DNA from: Pleurodeles waltl
Taxonomy: Eukaryota > Chordata > Amphibia > Caudata > Salamandridae
Reading direction: 5' to 3'
Assembly: GCF_031143425.1 (NCBI RefSeq)
Contig: NC_090447.1
Span: forward strand, 138,217,106-138,281,105
Length of the DNA: 64,000 bases
The translations under genes and the position numbers were made by a program. The notes under the pieces are model-generated. The model saw only the letters and a program-made list of their open reading frames with translations. It had not been told where the DNA came from and did not search any database. Shown here one piece after another: positions 44,357-55,642 of the stretch. Numbering within the stretch: the stretch's first letter is position 1; each line of letters opens with the position of its first letter.

Positions 44357-47152
44357 TAGGGACGTCAAAATCACAGTGCATTAACTGGTTGGGGCATTTT
44401 TACATTTTTTCGGGTTATTTTACTTTTGGAACACATCAGAGATTGGCTAATTGAAGACAGTATGGTGTTGATGGTGTATGTTCACATGTGTGACATCATA
44501 CTGCAGCGGAACATCATCCACTACACCCTCCACAGTATGTTTACAGTTGGCTGACGTCATAGATGGTCATATGTGTGGCCCACATATATGTATGGCACAA
44601 ATTTTGCATGTTTGCCATAATGATAGGATAGCAATGTGACGCACATATGTACAATACCTAATTGCCTTTGGCTCAAAGTGTGTGCTTTGACAACTAATTT
44701 TTTGGTTGACCAGGTGTGTGTGTACATCACATGAAGCATTATTGTACATTTGGTTGTATGAATGTGACGTCCATGTGTCCAACCCTAAGATGCAAGTAAA
44801 TATTGGAATGAGCAAGGGCATGTGTTAGTTATACATGTAACAACACCCGCAAAGTATACTTCCAAGTTTTAGGGTCAGGTAGACACCACATGTGACATAG
44901 CATGTACCAGATGGATGGCAAACACATGTTCATGTCAAAGGTCCACAATTTCTACATCCTATTTCCTAGAGTATTGGAAAGAGCTTCCTAGGCATTAGTT
45001 GATGAATCCCACAGTGAGTCATACACATGCATTGAGGAAGTGGGTACCATGTTGTTTGCACAGACAGACAACGGTCAATCTCATATGTATGATGACACCA
45101 CAGTTGAGGCCATAGAAGTAAGCCCCAACTATCAAGTGGCTGTGGTGGACCAGCATACAAGACAACACGTGTCCACATATTTCCAGTGATCAATTGCACA
45201 TAGGTGTCTTGTTCATGTGTGTGGTCCAATGATGATCCTGTAGATTTTTTGGGATGTAATTTGTCACAGTTCGGACCAGGACTCATCATGTGTCAGTGGC
45301 AGCTTTTCCTGTAACTACTGAGTATCCTTTGTTGATCAATGTGAGTAGAGTAGATGTGGACATGTGAACCAACATGTGGATGGTCCCACCCTGTCACTAA
45401 AGACGTGTAATGAGACAGTCAACAGGGCAACCTTGGTGTGCTGAGTGAGATAATGTCTCAATTGTCATGTTCCGGCAGGTGTCATTACAACATTTGTACA
45501 CAGGTTGGCCTCTGCACTTCCCACTGTATCTGGGAACATCATAGCCTCTGTGCTGTTTATTCTTGCAGCTATTCAGCACACACGGCCCATCACTATGTTG
45601 TGCGCACTGTGATGCTGTGTGTGAACTGTCATGGTCCTGACATTTGTATATTAGTCATGTACATTATCAGAGGTTGCTGGTTGTGCTGAAAGCCCCATAC
45701 CCAAGCCCTGCTTATGACCCTGGGACTCTGTCACACTTTGTCATTCATGCATAAATGCAACCCAGAAAAGGGATGGCCCATGAATTTTGCATTTCCAAGA
45801 GGATTGAACTCAAATGGTACAGTAAAAAGGCAGATGATGCTATACAATGTATTTGTGTATGCATGGTAGAAGCCCATGCCCAATGCCCCCTGATGAATGG
45901 CAGGTTTGACAACGCAAGTGTGGTACATATGTAGACACAGGGATACTTTAGTGTGACGCACAGACAGTTGCCAGTCAGGCTGACAGAATGCAAGATGATT
46001 CAGGAGCCAGCTACTGGACAAGTTACATAATCAGTGGTCTGACTGAGACTGTTTGGAGGACAAACTAGACAGTTGACATGTCCATCTGTGTATGTCCTGT
46101 GTTTTTGAAGGTGACAAATGAACCCAGTGGCTGTGTTACAGGGCTTAATTACTATAAATGGTTGACGATGTATTCAACATCATGGCTACTACTATACTGT
46201 TCCAGGCATCATCAGGAGCATTGCTTTTTGTAATGGGTGGTGTGCATGGAGGTATTCACAGGTGTGGGCTGCATCTTTTTCTCACCAGTCCTGTAGGTGA
46301 GACTTGCATTCTAAGGGCCAACAGACATTTTCACAAGGGGAAGCAATCTACATGTGCTAACAGGGCTTTGAAACTAGGAGACAGTGTATAAATTGACCTG
46401 ACGTCCATGCAGTCAGATTTTCTTTGACAATGGCATACCTTAGGAAAGGGTGTAGCACACTGGTTTGCTAATCTTGGTCTGTGTTTGTAGAGGAGGTATT
46501 ATCAGGGTACACATCTTAGTATTCCAGGGACCTCTCCCGACAGGTGGGTTGTGACCAGGTGCATGGGTGTGTCAGGAGTTAGGAAATGGGCTGACATGTA
46601 CATGGAATGTCATGTGCGCAATGCATGTCATGTGTGTGGCACTTGTGCTGTCTATGTTCTGCTTCTATGGAACTCTAGTCACAGATATTCCTTGCAAATA
46701 TTGGATGCAGTTGGACTAACTACTGTCAAGGGTCTTGTTAGACATTCCTGTTAGGGATGCCAAAGCACATTGACTGCCTCATGTATGAGGCTTGTATTCC
46801 CCTTATTGAGTGATGGTGTCATAGCTGTGTGCCATATGCTGCGTTGGACCTTGCTTTCAACATGTATGTGTGAAATAGTTGTGGTCCTCTGCTATAGGCC
46901 TTCAAAGGAGACATGTACATGATGTATGTCATTCAGAGTGTGTGTGTATGTGACCATTGTATGTTAGGCATCACGTAAGCTCTGGGATGTTCTGTGTCCT
47001 ACTCAGTATCTCAGCAATGCTCCATGAGGCAGCACTCTTATTCTGATAAGTAGAGATGAAGCTGTGTAATAAGGAATAGCCAGACCATGATATGGTGATT
47101 ATAATGGGTGTTTATTTACATTAGTTAACTAAAGTGGTGAAGGTGATCATAT
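44357..47152. other. Non-coding part of Harbinger D
   Basis: About 2.8 kb with no recognised domain, RNA gene or terminal repeat, lying between the inverted repeat and the transposase stop. Short open frames here show no family resemblance. Confidence 0.5.
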
Positions 47153-48880
47153 TCAGAAGAAATTATTTACAATCTGTTTCCACCTGCGTATACCAGCAGC
47201 TGTGTTCTGTAGTTCCCCCTCCTGTTGCAGGCCATCATCCTCCTCTTCAGGCATGTGTGGCTCTGGTTCCAGGAGGGGAATGTTTCTTCTGACACAAATG
47301 TTGTGCAATATTGCACATGTGAGGATGATTCTACAGACCATCTCGGGGGAATATAGGAGGCTACCACCAGTGATGTCGAGGCAGCGGAACCTTGACTTGA
47401 GGATGCCGAAGGTCCGCTTGACAATGCTGCGTGTCCTCCTATGGGCCTCGTTGTATGCACGCTCTGCAGCTGTACTCCGGTTGCCAAATGGTGTCATAAT
47501 CCATGGCTGGATGCCATACCCCTGATCAGCTGCAAAAGAAAATGAATGGGATCATGTTGATGTAGCTGGCACTATTGAAAAGACCGTTAATGGCAGTAGT
47601 TGTCTTGTGTTGTCTGTGACTCGTTTGTGTACTAATGTGACATCCTATGCTTGTAGGCTATACCATCTGCATTGTGTTGTTTCCTTGGCTGAACAAGTGT
47701 TTGTCTGCCAACCGTTTGTCAGCAGTATGTTTTGGGATTTTCAGTACAGTGTGCCCTCCCTAGCATTGTGACTTGTGATACAGGTGTCCGTGTGTCTTCA
47801 CTGGGGGTGAGATGATAGTTCCATGCAGAGTTAAAATTGATAGTGTTGTTAACACGTTCATATCAAAGTACCCTGGACATCCCATACCTTTAGACTTAGG
47901 AAATGTATTAATGTAAAGGTCATTGGGACACTTACAATTTGCAAGGTGACATTTAGGCAACCACACTTATTGACGTCTTCACATTGGGCTGTACAGTAAA
48001 TTCCGATGTGACAGGTTCAGTGGTGAGGTAAGAAACATGGCTAGCGATAAAACGACCTCAGTGTGTTCCTGTTGACATGTTGCTGTTATGGTGTATGTGT
48101 TGTGTGTCCTAGAGGGTTGCTGTGCAGTGTATATATATGTAGGTTTTTGTACTTACCAACAAGTAGTCCATTGCCATACCGTCCATCCTTGAAGTGTTCA
48201 TTGATGGTGCAGTGACGGAAGATGTATGAGTCATGTACACTCCCAGGATATTTAGCCACCATGTTGGTGATCAATCCCTGGTGATCGACTATGGCCTGCA
48301 CGTTGATGGAATGTGTGTGCTTCCTGTTGCGGTAGAGGTGTTCAGTTGCAGCAGGTGGCACAAGGCGTACATGTGTGCAGTCGATTGCACCAAGGACGTG
48401 TAGGAAGCCACTGATTGCGTAGAACCCCTGTTTAGTTTCCTGCTGCTTCTGCAGTGTGTTAGGGAAGCAGATGTGGAGAGGTGTCAGTCGAATGATGGCA
48501 TCCAGTAATTTGGGCAAAAAGGCGGAGAATGATGGTTGTGATATTCCGCCAACCAGGGCACCAGTTGTTTGAAAAGAGCCACTTGCCAGCATATGAAGTA
48601 CGGCAAGCAGCTTTGTTTCTGTTGGGATGGTGCTGGGTGTCACCAAAGTGGGGGCCAACTGCTGTTCAATGTTTCGCAGCAGCTGCTGAATGGCCTGCCA
48701 GTTCAACCGGTACCTCTGTATGATGTTGTGTTCCCTGAGGCCCTGAAGGGTTGTTCTTGGGCGGAATTTCCTCTCCTGCCTTCTGCGCTGCCTTTGGGGT
48801 CCCTGCTGGTGTTGCTGTAGCTGCTGTTATTGCTGCTGGGCTCTGCGTCTGCGTGCATGCTGGATTAGAATGACCTCCAT
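47153..48880 (-). pseudogene. Harbinger D transposase, two exons, one premature stop
   Basis: Exon 1 (48880-48157) and exon 2 (47529-47153) join in frame to 366 codons. After a Gln/Arg-rich N-terminus it has FRPRTTLQGLREHNIIQRYR, then LGAIDCTHVRLVPP (first Asp), HLYRNRKHTHSINVQAIVD, and YPGSVHDSYIFRHC (second Asp) before the GTAAGT donor. Exon 2 has DQGYGIQPWIMTPFGN and AYNEAHRRTRSIVKRTFG (catalytic Glu), and the terminal LHNICVRR block. All DDE residues are present. The only lesion seen is a TAA in the N-terminal Gln run (CAA to TAA). Length is typical of HARBI1-like enzymes. Of all genes in the window it is the closest to intact. Confidence 0.92.
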
Positions 48881-48959
48881 GTCTCCCTGTTGCTGCTCTG
48901 CTGCTCTGCTGTTTGTTCTGTGTGTTCTGGTTAAATACAGGTGTGTTTGCCCCATTTTA

Positions 48960-49283
48960 ACGCCTGCCCTGACCCAGGCGTTAATTTTTTACGCAAATCG
49001 GGCTGTGCGTCATTTTCCGGCTCTGCATCCCGGCCGTGCGTCATTTTTGCCTGAAAGCATAATTACGACGCACGGCCGTTTAAGCCATTTTTTGGACGGG
49101 AACGCCTACCTTGCATATAATTAAGGCAAGGCGGGTTGCCGCATCCAAAAAATGACGCACACGGTGGAATTTTGTCATCCGCGGGCTCGGGCATCAAAGT
49201 TTAAATACGGGGCAATGTTTGCGCTAATTGTGCATCAAAATTTTTGACGCACAATTGGCGCAGACGGAGTATAAATATGCCCC
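48960..49283. promoter_or_regulatory. Harbinger D right subterminal region with TGCGTCA motifs
   Basis: tgcgtcatttt occurs near 49005 and 49037, and gacgcac near 49068, 49153 and 49245, on both strands. The region also lies just upstream of the transposase start at 48880, so it may act as promoter and transposase-binding zone together; this is inference. Confidence 0.5.
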
Positions 49284-49488
49284 ACAGTCTCTCAAGTCTC
49301 TCAGGTGGGTGGGTTACCCACTGCTTTATCCTGGGGAGTGCAAAGCCACAGTCTCTCAAGTCTCACAAGTGGGTGGTTTGCCCACTGCTTTATCCTGGGG
49401 AGTGCAAAGCCACAGTCTCTCAAGTCTCACAAGTGGGTTGCTTGCCCACTGCTTTATTCTGGGGAGTGCAAAGCCACAGTCTCTCAAG
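49284..49488. repeat. 64-bp minisatellite, right part
   Basis: Units begin at 49330, 49394 and 49458, continuing the array at 36148-36296. The distance from 36276 to 49330 is 13,054, which is D plus a 3-bp duplication plus exactly 64. Confidence 0.92.
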
Positions 49489-49905
49489 TGGATGTTTTTC
49501 TCCACCGGTTCTGGAGGGGGCATTGTGTCCAGAGTGGTTCATCCTGCCAAGGATTGGAGTTGTGGATGCTTTTCTCCACTGGTTCTGGAGGGCGCTTTGT
49601 GCCCAGAGTGCTTCATCCTGCTAAGGACTGTGTGAGTGAATGCTTTTCTCCGCTGGTTCTGGAGGGGGCATTGTGCCCAGAGTGCTTCATCCTGCCAAGG
49701 ACTGTGTGAGTGGATGTTTTTCTCCACTGGTTCTGGAGGGGGCATTGTGCCCAGAGTGCTTCATCCGGCCAAGGTCTGTGTGTGTGAATGCTTTTCTCCA
49801 CTGGTTCTGGAGGAGGCATTGTGCTTCATCCTGCCAAGGACTGTGTGAGTGGATGCTTTTCTCCACTGGTTCTGGAGGGGGCTTTGTGCCCAGAGTGCTT
49901 CACAT
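49489..49905. repeat. 74-bp minisatellite (six units)
   Basis: The phrase ggttctggag begins at 49507, 49581, 49655, 49729, 49803 and 49868: a 74-bp period, with the fifth unit 9 bp short. It lies at the 3' side of the antisense Myb/SANT gene of C. Because 74 is not a multiple of three, any translation cycles through frames. Confidence 0.93.
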
Positions 49906-52335
49906 GCAGTGTGGCAGGTCCCATTCCCTCACCTGGGTGTGCGTGCCACGAGATTGCCTGGGAACAGGTAGCATGATACTCCATGGAGGCAAAGACACAC
50001 TCCACCCTGCTGTGACTTTGCCTGCCACCTGCAGTTACAAACAGTGGTGGGTGTGGTGCCTCATGTACGCTGTGCAGGGTCCAGGACGTCTCCTGCATCC
50101 TCGGACGGCTGCCCACTGGGGATGTTAGCCATGTCAACTGTGGTGGCAGTGGCTGAGCACGTCGCGGGGCTGGTGGTAGCGGTGTCAGTGGCGGAGATGC
50201 TGCTGGTGGTGAATGTGTCAGCACCTGTGGAGGGAGACAGCAGGACGTCTCCTGCAGCCTCGGAAGGCTGCCCACTGGGGATGATGCTGGCGACTGTTGC
50301 TGAGGCAGCAGATGTGCAGGTGGCTGTGCAGGTGACGGTGCAGGTGGTGGTGCAGGTGGCGGTGTCCACTGCCGTACAGGTTGCTGTTCTGGTTGCCCGA
50401 AGGGGTGACTCTGGTCCCTCAGCCGAAGGCTCCATGCCCTGTCCTGACTTCCCCTTCGCCTTGTGTCCCTTCCCCACCTTGGATGTTGCTGCTGGTCCCT
50501 TGGCACTGTCCCCTTTTGGCTTGGAGGAGCCCTTGCTGGGTGGTTGGTGTGGCTTTTCACTACGGCATGTGGGCACCTTCTTCACCTTGGCAGGTGGCGG
50601 AATGGGCTAATCCTTGGCCTCTCAAGTGGCACACTAGCATCCCTGATGAGTGCCGCCTGCAATGTGACCGGACTTGCTGAGACCACAGTGCTGGAGGATT
50701 TGGTGGCTGAGGTGCTGTGTTGGGACCTGGACATCCTGGCCCTAGGGGAAGGACGGGGGGGAGGTGTAGGGAAGAGGTCAGTGTTAGCCAGGAAGAGTTT
50801 CTTAGACACACTGGGACGGGAAGATGGAGGGGGTTTGGGAGTGGAGGAAAAGGTAGTGGTTGTAGGAGGTGTACGTCTGCTGAATTTGGGTGAAGGTGCA
50901 TGGGCCGGAGGCTGTTGTGAGGTGGATGGCTGTTGGGTGGGTGTGTGCCTGCATTTGTGTATTTTGGGAGGAGGGCTCACAGACACACTGGGAAAGGACA
51001 CAGGGGATGTGTGAATGGTAGTGGGGGTGGTGATTGCACGTGAGCGGTGTGTGGTGATGGGTGTGCTGGTGATGGAGGTAGTGGATGAAGATGTAGTGCA
51101 TGCAGGTGTGAGTGGAGACGAGACAGGGAGGGAGGGGGAGAACGTGGAGGAGGGGGACACAGTGTAGGCAGTGGATGTTGGTGTGTCTGCATGGGGATGG
51201 TGCTTGTGTGAGTGCCTGTTGGATGTGTGGTGCTTATGTTTGGCATGTACACTCTTGTGTGTTGATGAGTGTGCATGCTGGTCTGATGGTGTGCTTGGGA
51301 TAGGCTGAGGTACAGTGGATTAGGTCTGGGTAGAGGAAGTTGAAGGGGGAGGCTGGACACAGGGACAATGGCTGCCATCAGTGCTGAGGCCAGAGCTTCA
51401 AATGCTCTCTGTTGGGCCGCCACGCCAGAATGAATGCCCTCCAGGTATGCATTTGTTTGCTGCAAATGCCTCTCGACACCCTGGATGGCATTCAAAATGG
51501 TTGATTGCCCAACAGTGAGGGATCTCAGGAGGTCAATAGCCTCCTCACTGAGGGCAGCAGGGCTGACTGGGGCAGGGCCTGAGGTGCCGGGGCGAAGGAG
51601 ATGCCCACCCTCTTGGATGAGCGGGCATGGGAAACTCGATGAGGGGCTGCTGGGAGGAGGGTGCTGGTGGGGGGGTGGCGGCTGTACCTGTTGTTGCAGT
51701 GGGCACAGAGGTGCCTGCCACCGCAAGGAAGCTCCCATCATGAGACTGTACTCACCCCCTTGTGGCTGCTGTGATGCCCTCAAGCGCCCATCCAACTCAG
51801 GATATGCCACTGCCAGGATCCGGTACATCAGGGGGGTCATGGTGCGATGGGCACCCTTTCCACGTTGGGAGGCCATTCCCAGCTGGGCCTCCGCCGTCTT
51901 CTTGCTCCAGCGGCGCAGGTCCTCCCATCTTTTCCAGCAATCGATGCTCCGTCTATGGTAGACCCCCAGGGTCCGCACTTCCTTGGCGATGGCACGCCAA
52001 ATACCCTTCATCTGGTGGGCGCTGACCTAGGGGAATAGTGAAGTAAAAAAGGATGTTACTCCCCCGTACTGTTCTTCTCACACATTGGCCACAAACCTCC
52101 CACCGTGGCCCAGAAAAACATACACTCACCATCCTCACATGCTGGCCTGTCCACCCCCGTCTCTTCCATCCAAGACACTCAATATAATCATGTGCCATCC
52201 ACCATGCACACAGTTTACTCACCGTTTGTCGGGAGGACCGTACAGTAGCGTGTACTGGGGGAGGACCCCATCCACCAGTTTCTCCATCTCCTCCGCAGTG
52301 AATGCAGGGGCCCTTTCCCCAGACACTGTAGCCAT
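49906..52335 (-). pseudogene. Harbinger C Myb/SANT gene 1 (antisense in transposase intron 1)
   Basis: Exon 1 (52335-52223) encodes MATVSGERAPAFTAEEMEKL with no break. Exon 2 (52026-51756) encodes WRAIAKEVRTLGVYHRRSID and CWKRWEDLRRWSKKTAEAQL, then ILAVAYPELDGRLRASQQPQ before a GTGAGT donor. Exon 3 (about 51700-49906) has the helix IDLLRSLTVGQSTILNAIQG, a His/Thr-rich region and KKLFLANTDLFPTPPP, then Ala/Thr/Cys-rich repeats. Exons 1 and 2 are open and give a full Myb/SANT domain; frame changes occur in the low-complexity tail. Best preserved copy of this gene in the window. Confidence 0.82.
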
Positions 52336-52764
52336 TGTCGCTTCCAGACGCAGGTCACAGCAGCATTTGCAGTGTAGGTCCTCTCCTGTTGAAGGTCAGG
52401 TATCAAGTGAGGGAACTGATAGAAAATGGCGGCGTACCGTCACCGCCGGCGTATATCGTCATTGGCTCCTGGAACCCATAGGGCCCAATGATAACCAATG
52501 CTAAATTGCGCAGCGGTCTTTGACCGCCTACTGCGATGCTGCACAACGCCAGAGCAGTTACCTCATTTCTCCTTGTCCCTCCTTACAGGCCAGGCAGCCG
52601 CCGTTTTCAGGGGGCCACAAGGCAAGCCAACTAACTGCGTCACAGCAATTCTGGCCAGGAATACGGACAGACAAAGGCACACAGAGATTATTTCACGATT
52701 GTGCTAAACAGCCTTGTGAAACCTATGTGGTGTATGAACCTCTGCTCACCCTTCTCCTTCATAG

Positions 52765-53886
52765 GGCACGTCCGCTGGGCCAGGTGATGAGATGGTGGCA
52801 TCCTCCAGTGTACTGACCCCTCGTGGACCTGTCGTCAATGGAAGACAGACACATCATTATCACTTACAGACTTGATCATGCCACAATCCAGGAACTGTGT
52901 GTCCAATTGGAGCCAGACCTGATGTCAGCTATCTGCCATCCCACAGGAATACCCCCTCTAGTGCAGGTCCTGTCAGTGCTCCATTTCCTGGCAAGTGGGT
53001 CTATTCAAACAATAGTGGCCAAGGCATCAGGGATGTCACAGCCAATGTTCTCTACTGTGTTGTCTGCACCCTGAAACACATGCTCAGCTACATCGTTTTC
53101 CCTCAGGTGGAGGATTGCCCACAGTGAAAGGTGACGTCTATGCCCTGGGACATATCCCCAACATAATTGGTTCCATTGAAGGTACACATGTGGCATTTGT
53201 CCCCTTCCCGCAGGAATGAACAGGTGTACAAAAACCGCAAAAGCTACCATTCTATGAATGTGCAGATGGTGTGTTTGGCAGACCAGTACATCTCACATGT
53301 GAATGCCAAGTATCCTGGCTCAGTGCATGACACTTACATTTTGAGGAATAGCAGCATCCCCTATGTGATGGGGCAACTCCAGAGGCACCGTGTGTGGCTA
53401 ATAGGTGAGCCCAAGGTCCCCAGACAGTTTAAATAGGTGTCTGGGTATGAGAAAGCCCCTAATGGTTGGAGGATGTCTAACAGTTGTCCCTCAATATTTG
53501 CAGGAGGCTCTGGTTACCCCAACCTGTCATGGCTACTGACCGCAGTGAGGAATCCCAGGACAAGGGCAGAGGAATGCTACAATGAGGCACATGGACGAAC
53601 TAGGAAGATAATAGAGTGCACCTTCAGCCTCCTGAAGGCCAGATTCCGGTGCCTCCATCTGACAGGTGGCTCCCTATACTACTCACCGAAGAAGGTGTGC
53701 CAGATAATCGTGGCATGCTGTATGTTACACAAACTGGCTTTGCTACGCCAGGTGCCTTTTCTGCAGGAGGATGGGCCTGATGCTGGTCTTGTGGCAGCTG
53801 TGGAGCCTGTGGACAGTGAAGAAGAGGACGCAGAAGAAGAAGATATAAACAACCAAAACAATATCATCATGCAATACTTCCAGTGA
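52765..53886 (+). pseudogene. Harbinger C transposase, exons 2 and 3
   Basis: Exon 2 (52765-53404) has an early stop at the VY/PLVD position, then HIIITYRLDHATIQELCVQL, a frameshift near 53075, and IIGSIEGTHVAFVP, where the first catalytic Asp is Glu. The second Asp survives in YPGSVHDTYILRNS in another frame. Exon 3 (53504-53886) is open: GSGYPNLSWLLTAVRNPRTR, ECYNEAHGRTRKIIECTFSL (catalytic Glu) and an acidic tail ending MQYFQ. Inactive, but exon 3 shows what is missing from A and B. Confidence 0.9.
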
Positions 53887-54345
53887 GACACAGGTAAGAG
53901 GATGGCACTGCTTCTCAAATCTCACTACTGTAGGACATAGCACAAATCTGCCTTTTTACCTCTGTGTATGGACCCTGACATGTCACTTTGGCTTTCCATT
54001 TCACAGATCTGGGTCCCACTTTGTGCCCTCTGCTATGTTTACTGCTGCCAAACAACTGTGTAACCATGGTATGTGAATTTCTAGATTTCTGAAAGATTGC
54101 AATTACACATTTGTAAAAGTACAGACTGACTCCAGATTGAATTGTGATTCAAGGGTGTTTATTTCTGTGCTAATAAGTGTAGGGGGCTGTGCAATGGGCT
54201 GGGGTGATGGTGGAATGTCCATGGTAGAGTTCTGTTTCTTGGTCTCACAGGTGCATTGTCCATGGGGGCATAGGAAGGGGGGCAATGGCAGTTTAAGGTG
54301 GACAGGGTTACAAAGTGTGACAGAAGGGTGACAATCAGGAGGGCC

Positions 54346-55642
54346 TTATTTCCTGGTGGGGGTCTTGGCAATGTTCTCTGTTTTGTTCCTGGATCTCAGG
54401 GACCGTTCGCGGGCTGGTTCTCCTTCTGCAGGGGGTGGGGTGCTGGTGGCCTGTTGTTCCTGGGGCGGGGCCTCCTGTCCACTAGCGCCGTCGGAGGTGG
54501 AGGGCTGTTCATCGTCTAGGCTAGTGTCTGGGGCCTGTTTGTGTGCCACTGTGTCCCTCATGGTATTGTCCAGGTCTGCCAGCACCTCTGCAATGGTGAC
54601 CAGGGTGGTGTTGATGGACTTCAAGTCCTCCCTGATCCCCAGGTAGTGTTCCTCCTGCAGCCGCTGGGTCTCCTGAAACTTGGCCAGTACCGTGCCCATG
54701 GTCTCCTGGGAATGGTGGTATGCTCCCATGATGTTGGAGAGTGCCTTGTGGAGAGTGGGTTATCTGGGCCTGTCCTCCCCCTGTCGCACAGCAGTCCTCC
54801 CAGCTTCCCTGTTATCCTGTGCCTCTGTCCCCTAAACCGTGTGCCCACTGCCACTGACCCCAGGTCCCTGATCGTCCTGGGTTAGTTGGTTTGCCTGGGG
54901 TCCCTGCAGTGGTGAATACACTGCTGATTCACGTGTCCTGGGGACAGTGGCATAGGCCCGCTGGGTGGGTGCTGCGGTGGTGTTTCCTGAAGGGGGAGAG
55001 ACTGTGGTGGCTTGTGACTGTGGCAGGGGAACCGACTGTCCAGAGGTCCCTGATGGGCCGGACTGGTCATCTTGATCCAGGCGTGCAGAGCCGCTGTCAT
55101 CACTGTGGGCCTCTTCTGTGGGGGGACTGGATATGTCTGGAACCTCCTGTCCGGTGACGTTGGGTATGGGTCCTGTTGGGGTGTAAATGCATAGTTTTAG
55201 TATCTGTGTGTGTCATCTTGTTCATTAGGTGAGGGAAAATATGGTAATTAAGATTTGACTTACCAGAGTCCAGTCCTACTGCTACTCCTGCGAGGCCCTC
55301 AGGATGCAGTATTGCCAAGACTTGCTCCTCCCATGTTGTTAGTTGTGGGGGAGGAGGTGAGGGTCCACCGCCATTCCTCTGTACACCAATCTGGTGTCTG
55401 GATACCACTGAATGCACCTTCCCCTGTAGGTCGCTCCACCTCATCCTGATGTCATCCTGTGTTCTTGGATGCTGTCCCACTGCGTTGACCCTGTTGATGA
55501 TTCTCCGCCATAGCTCCATCTTCCTAGCAATTGAGGTGTTCTGCACTTGTGATCCGAAAAGCTGTGGCTCTACCTTGATGATTTCCTCCACCATTACCCT
55601 GAGCTTCTCCTCAGAAAACCTGGGGCGTCTTTGAGGTGCCTT
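54346..55642 (-). pseudogene. Harbinger C Myb/SANT gene 2 (third gene)
   Basis: Exon 1 (55642-55264) encodes APQRRPRFSEEKLRVMVEEI, VEPQLFGSQVQNTSIARKME and DDIRMRWSDLQGKVHSVVSR, a complete Myb/SANT-like domain, then a Pro-rich stretch and WEEQVLAILHPEGLAGVAVG before GTAAGT. The expected start codon reads ATC. Exon 2 (about 55172-54346) has an acidic Ser-rich part, frameshifts, and then a coiled-coil-like segment (LAKFQETQRLQEEHYLGIRE, LKSINTTLVTIAEVLADLDN) and a basic end (ARERSLRSRNKTENIAKTPT). It faces the transposase gene tail to tail. Its homologue in B keeps the same place and exon plan. Confidence 0.78.

Larger units (their letters stand above)
36297..49283 (-). mobile_element. Harbinger D, a different three-gene Harbinger (12,987 bp)
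   Basis: Ends GGCCCATATTTATACT and (reverse) GGGGCATATTTATACT with ACA on both sides (36294-36296, 49284-49286). The site is inside the 64-bp array of C. It carries a transposase (-), a Myb/SANT gene on each strand, and a 61-bp-arm inverted repeat. The strand given is that of the transposase. Its termini and proteins differ clearly from A, B and C. Only a few lesions per gene make it younger than its host layers. Confidence 0.88.

Noticed and set aside
49284..49905. Regular repeats that might suggest a CRISPR array
   Set aside because: The units are contiguous 64-bp and 74-bp tandem repeats without unique spacers, in a vertebrate transposon.
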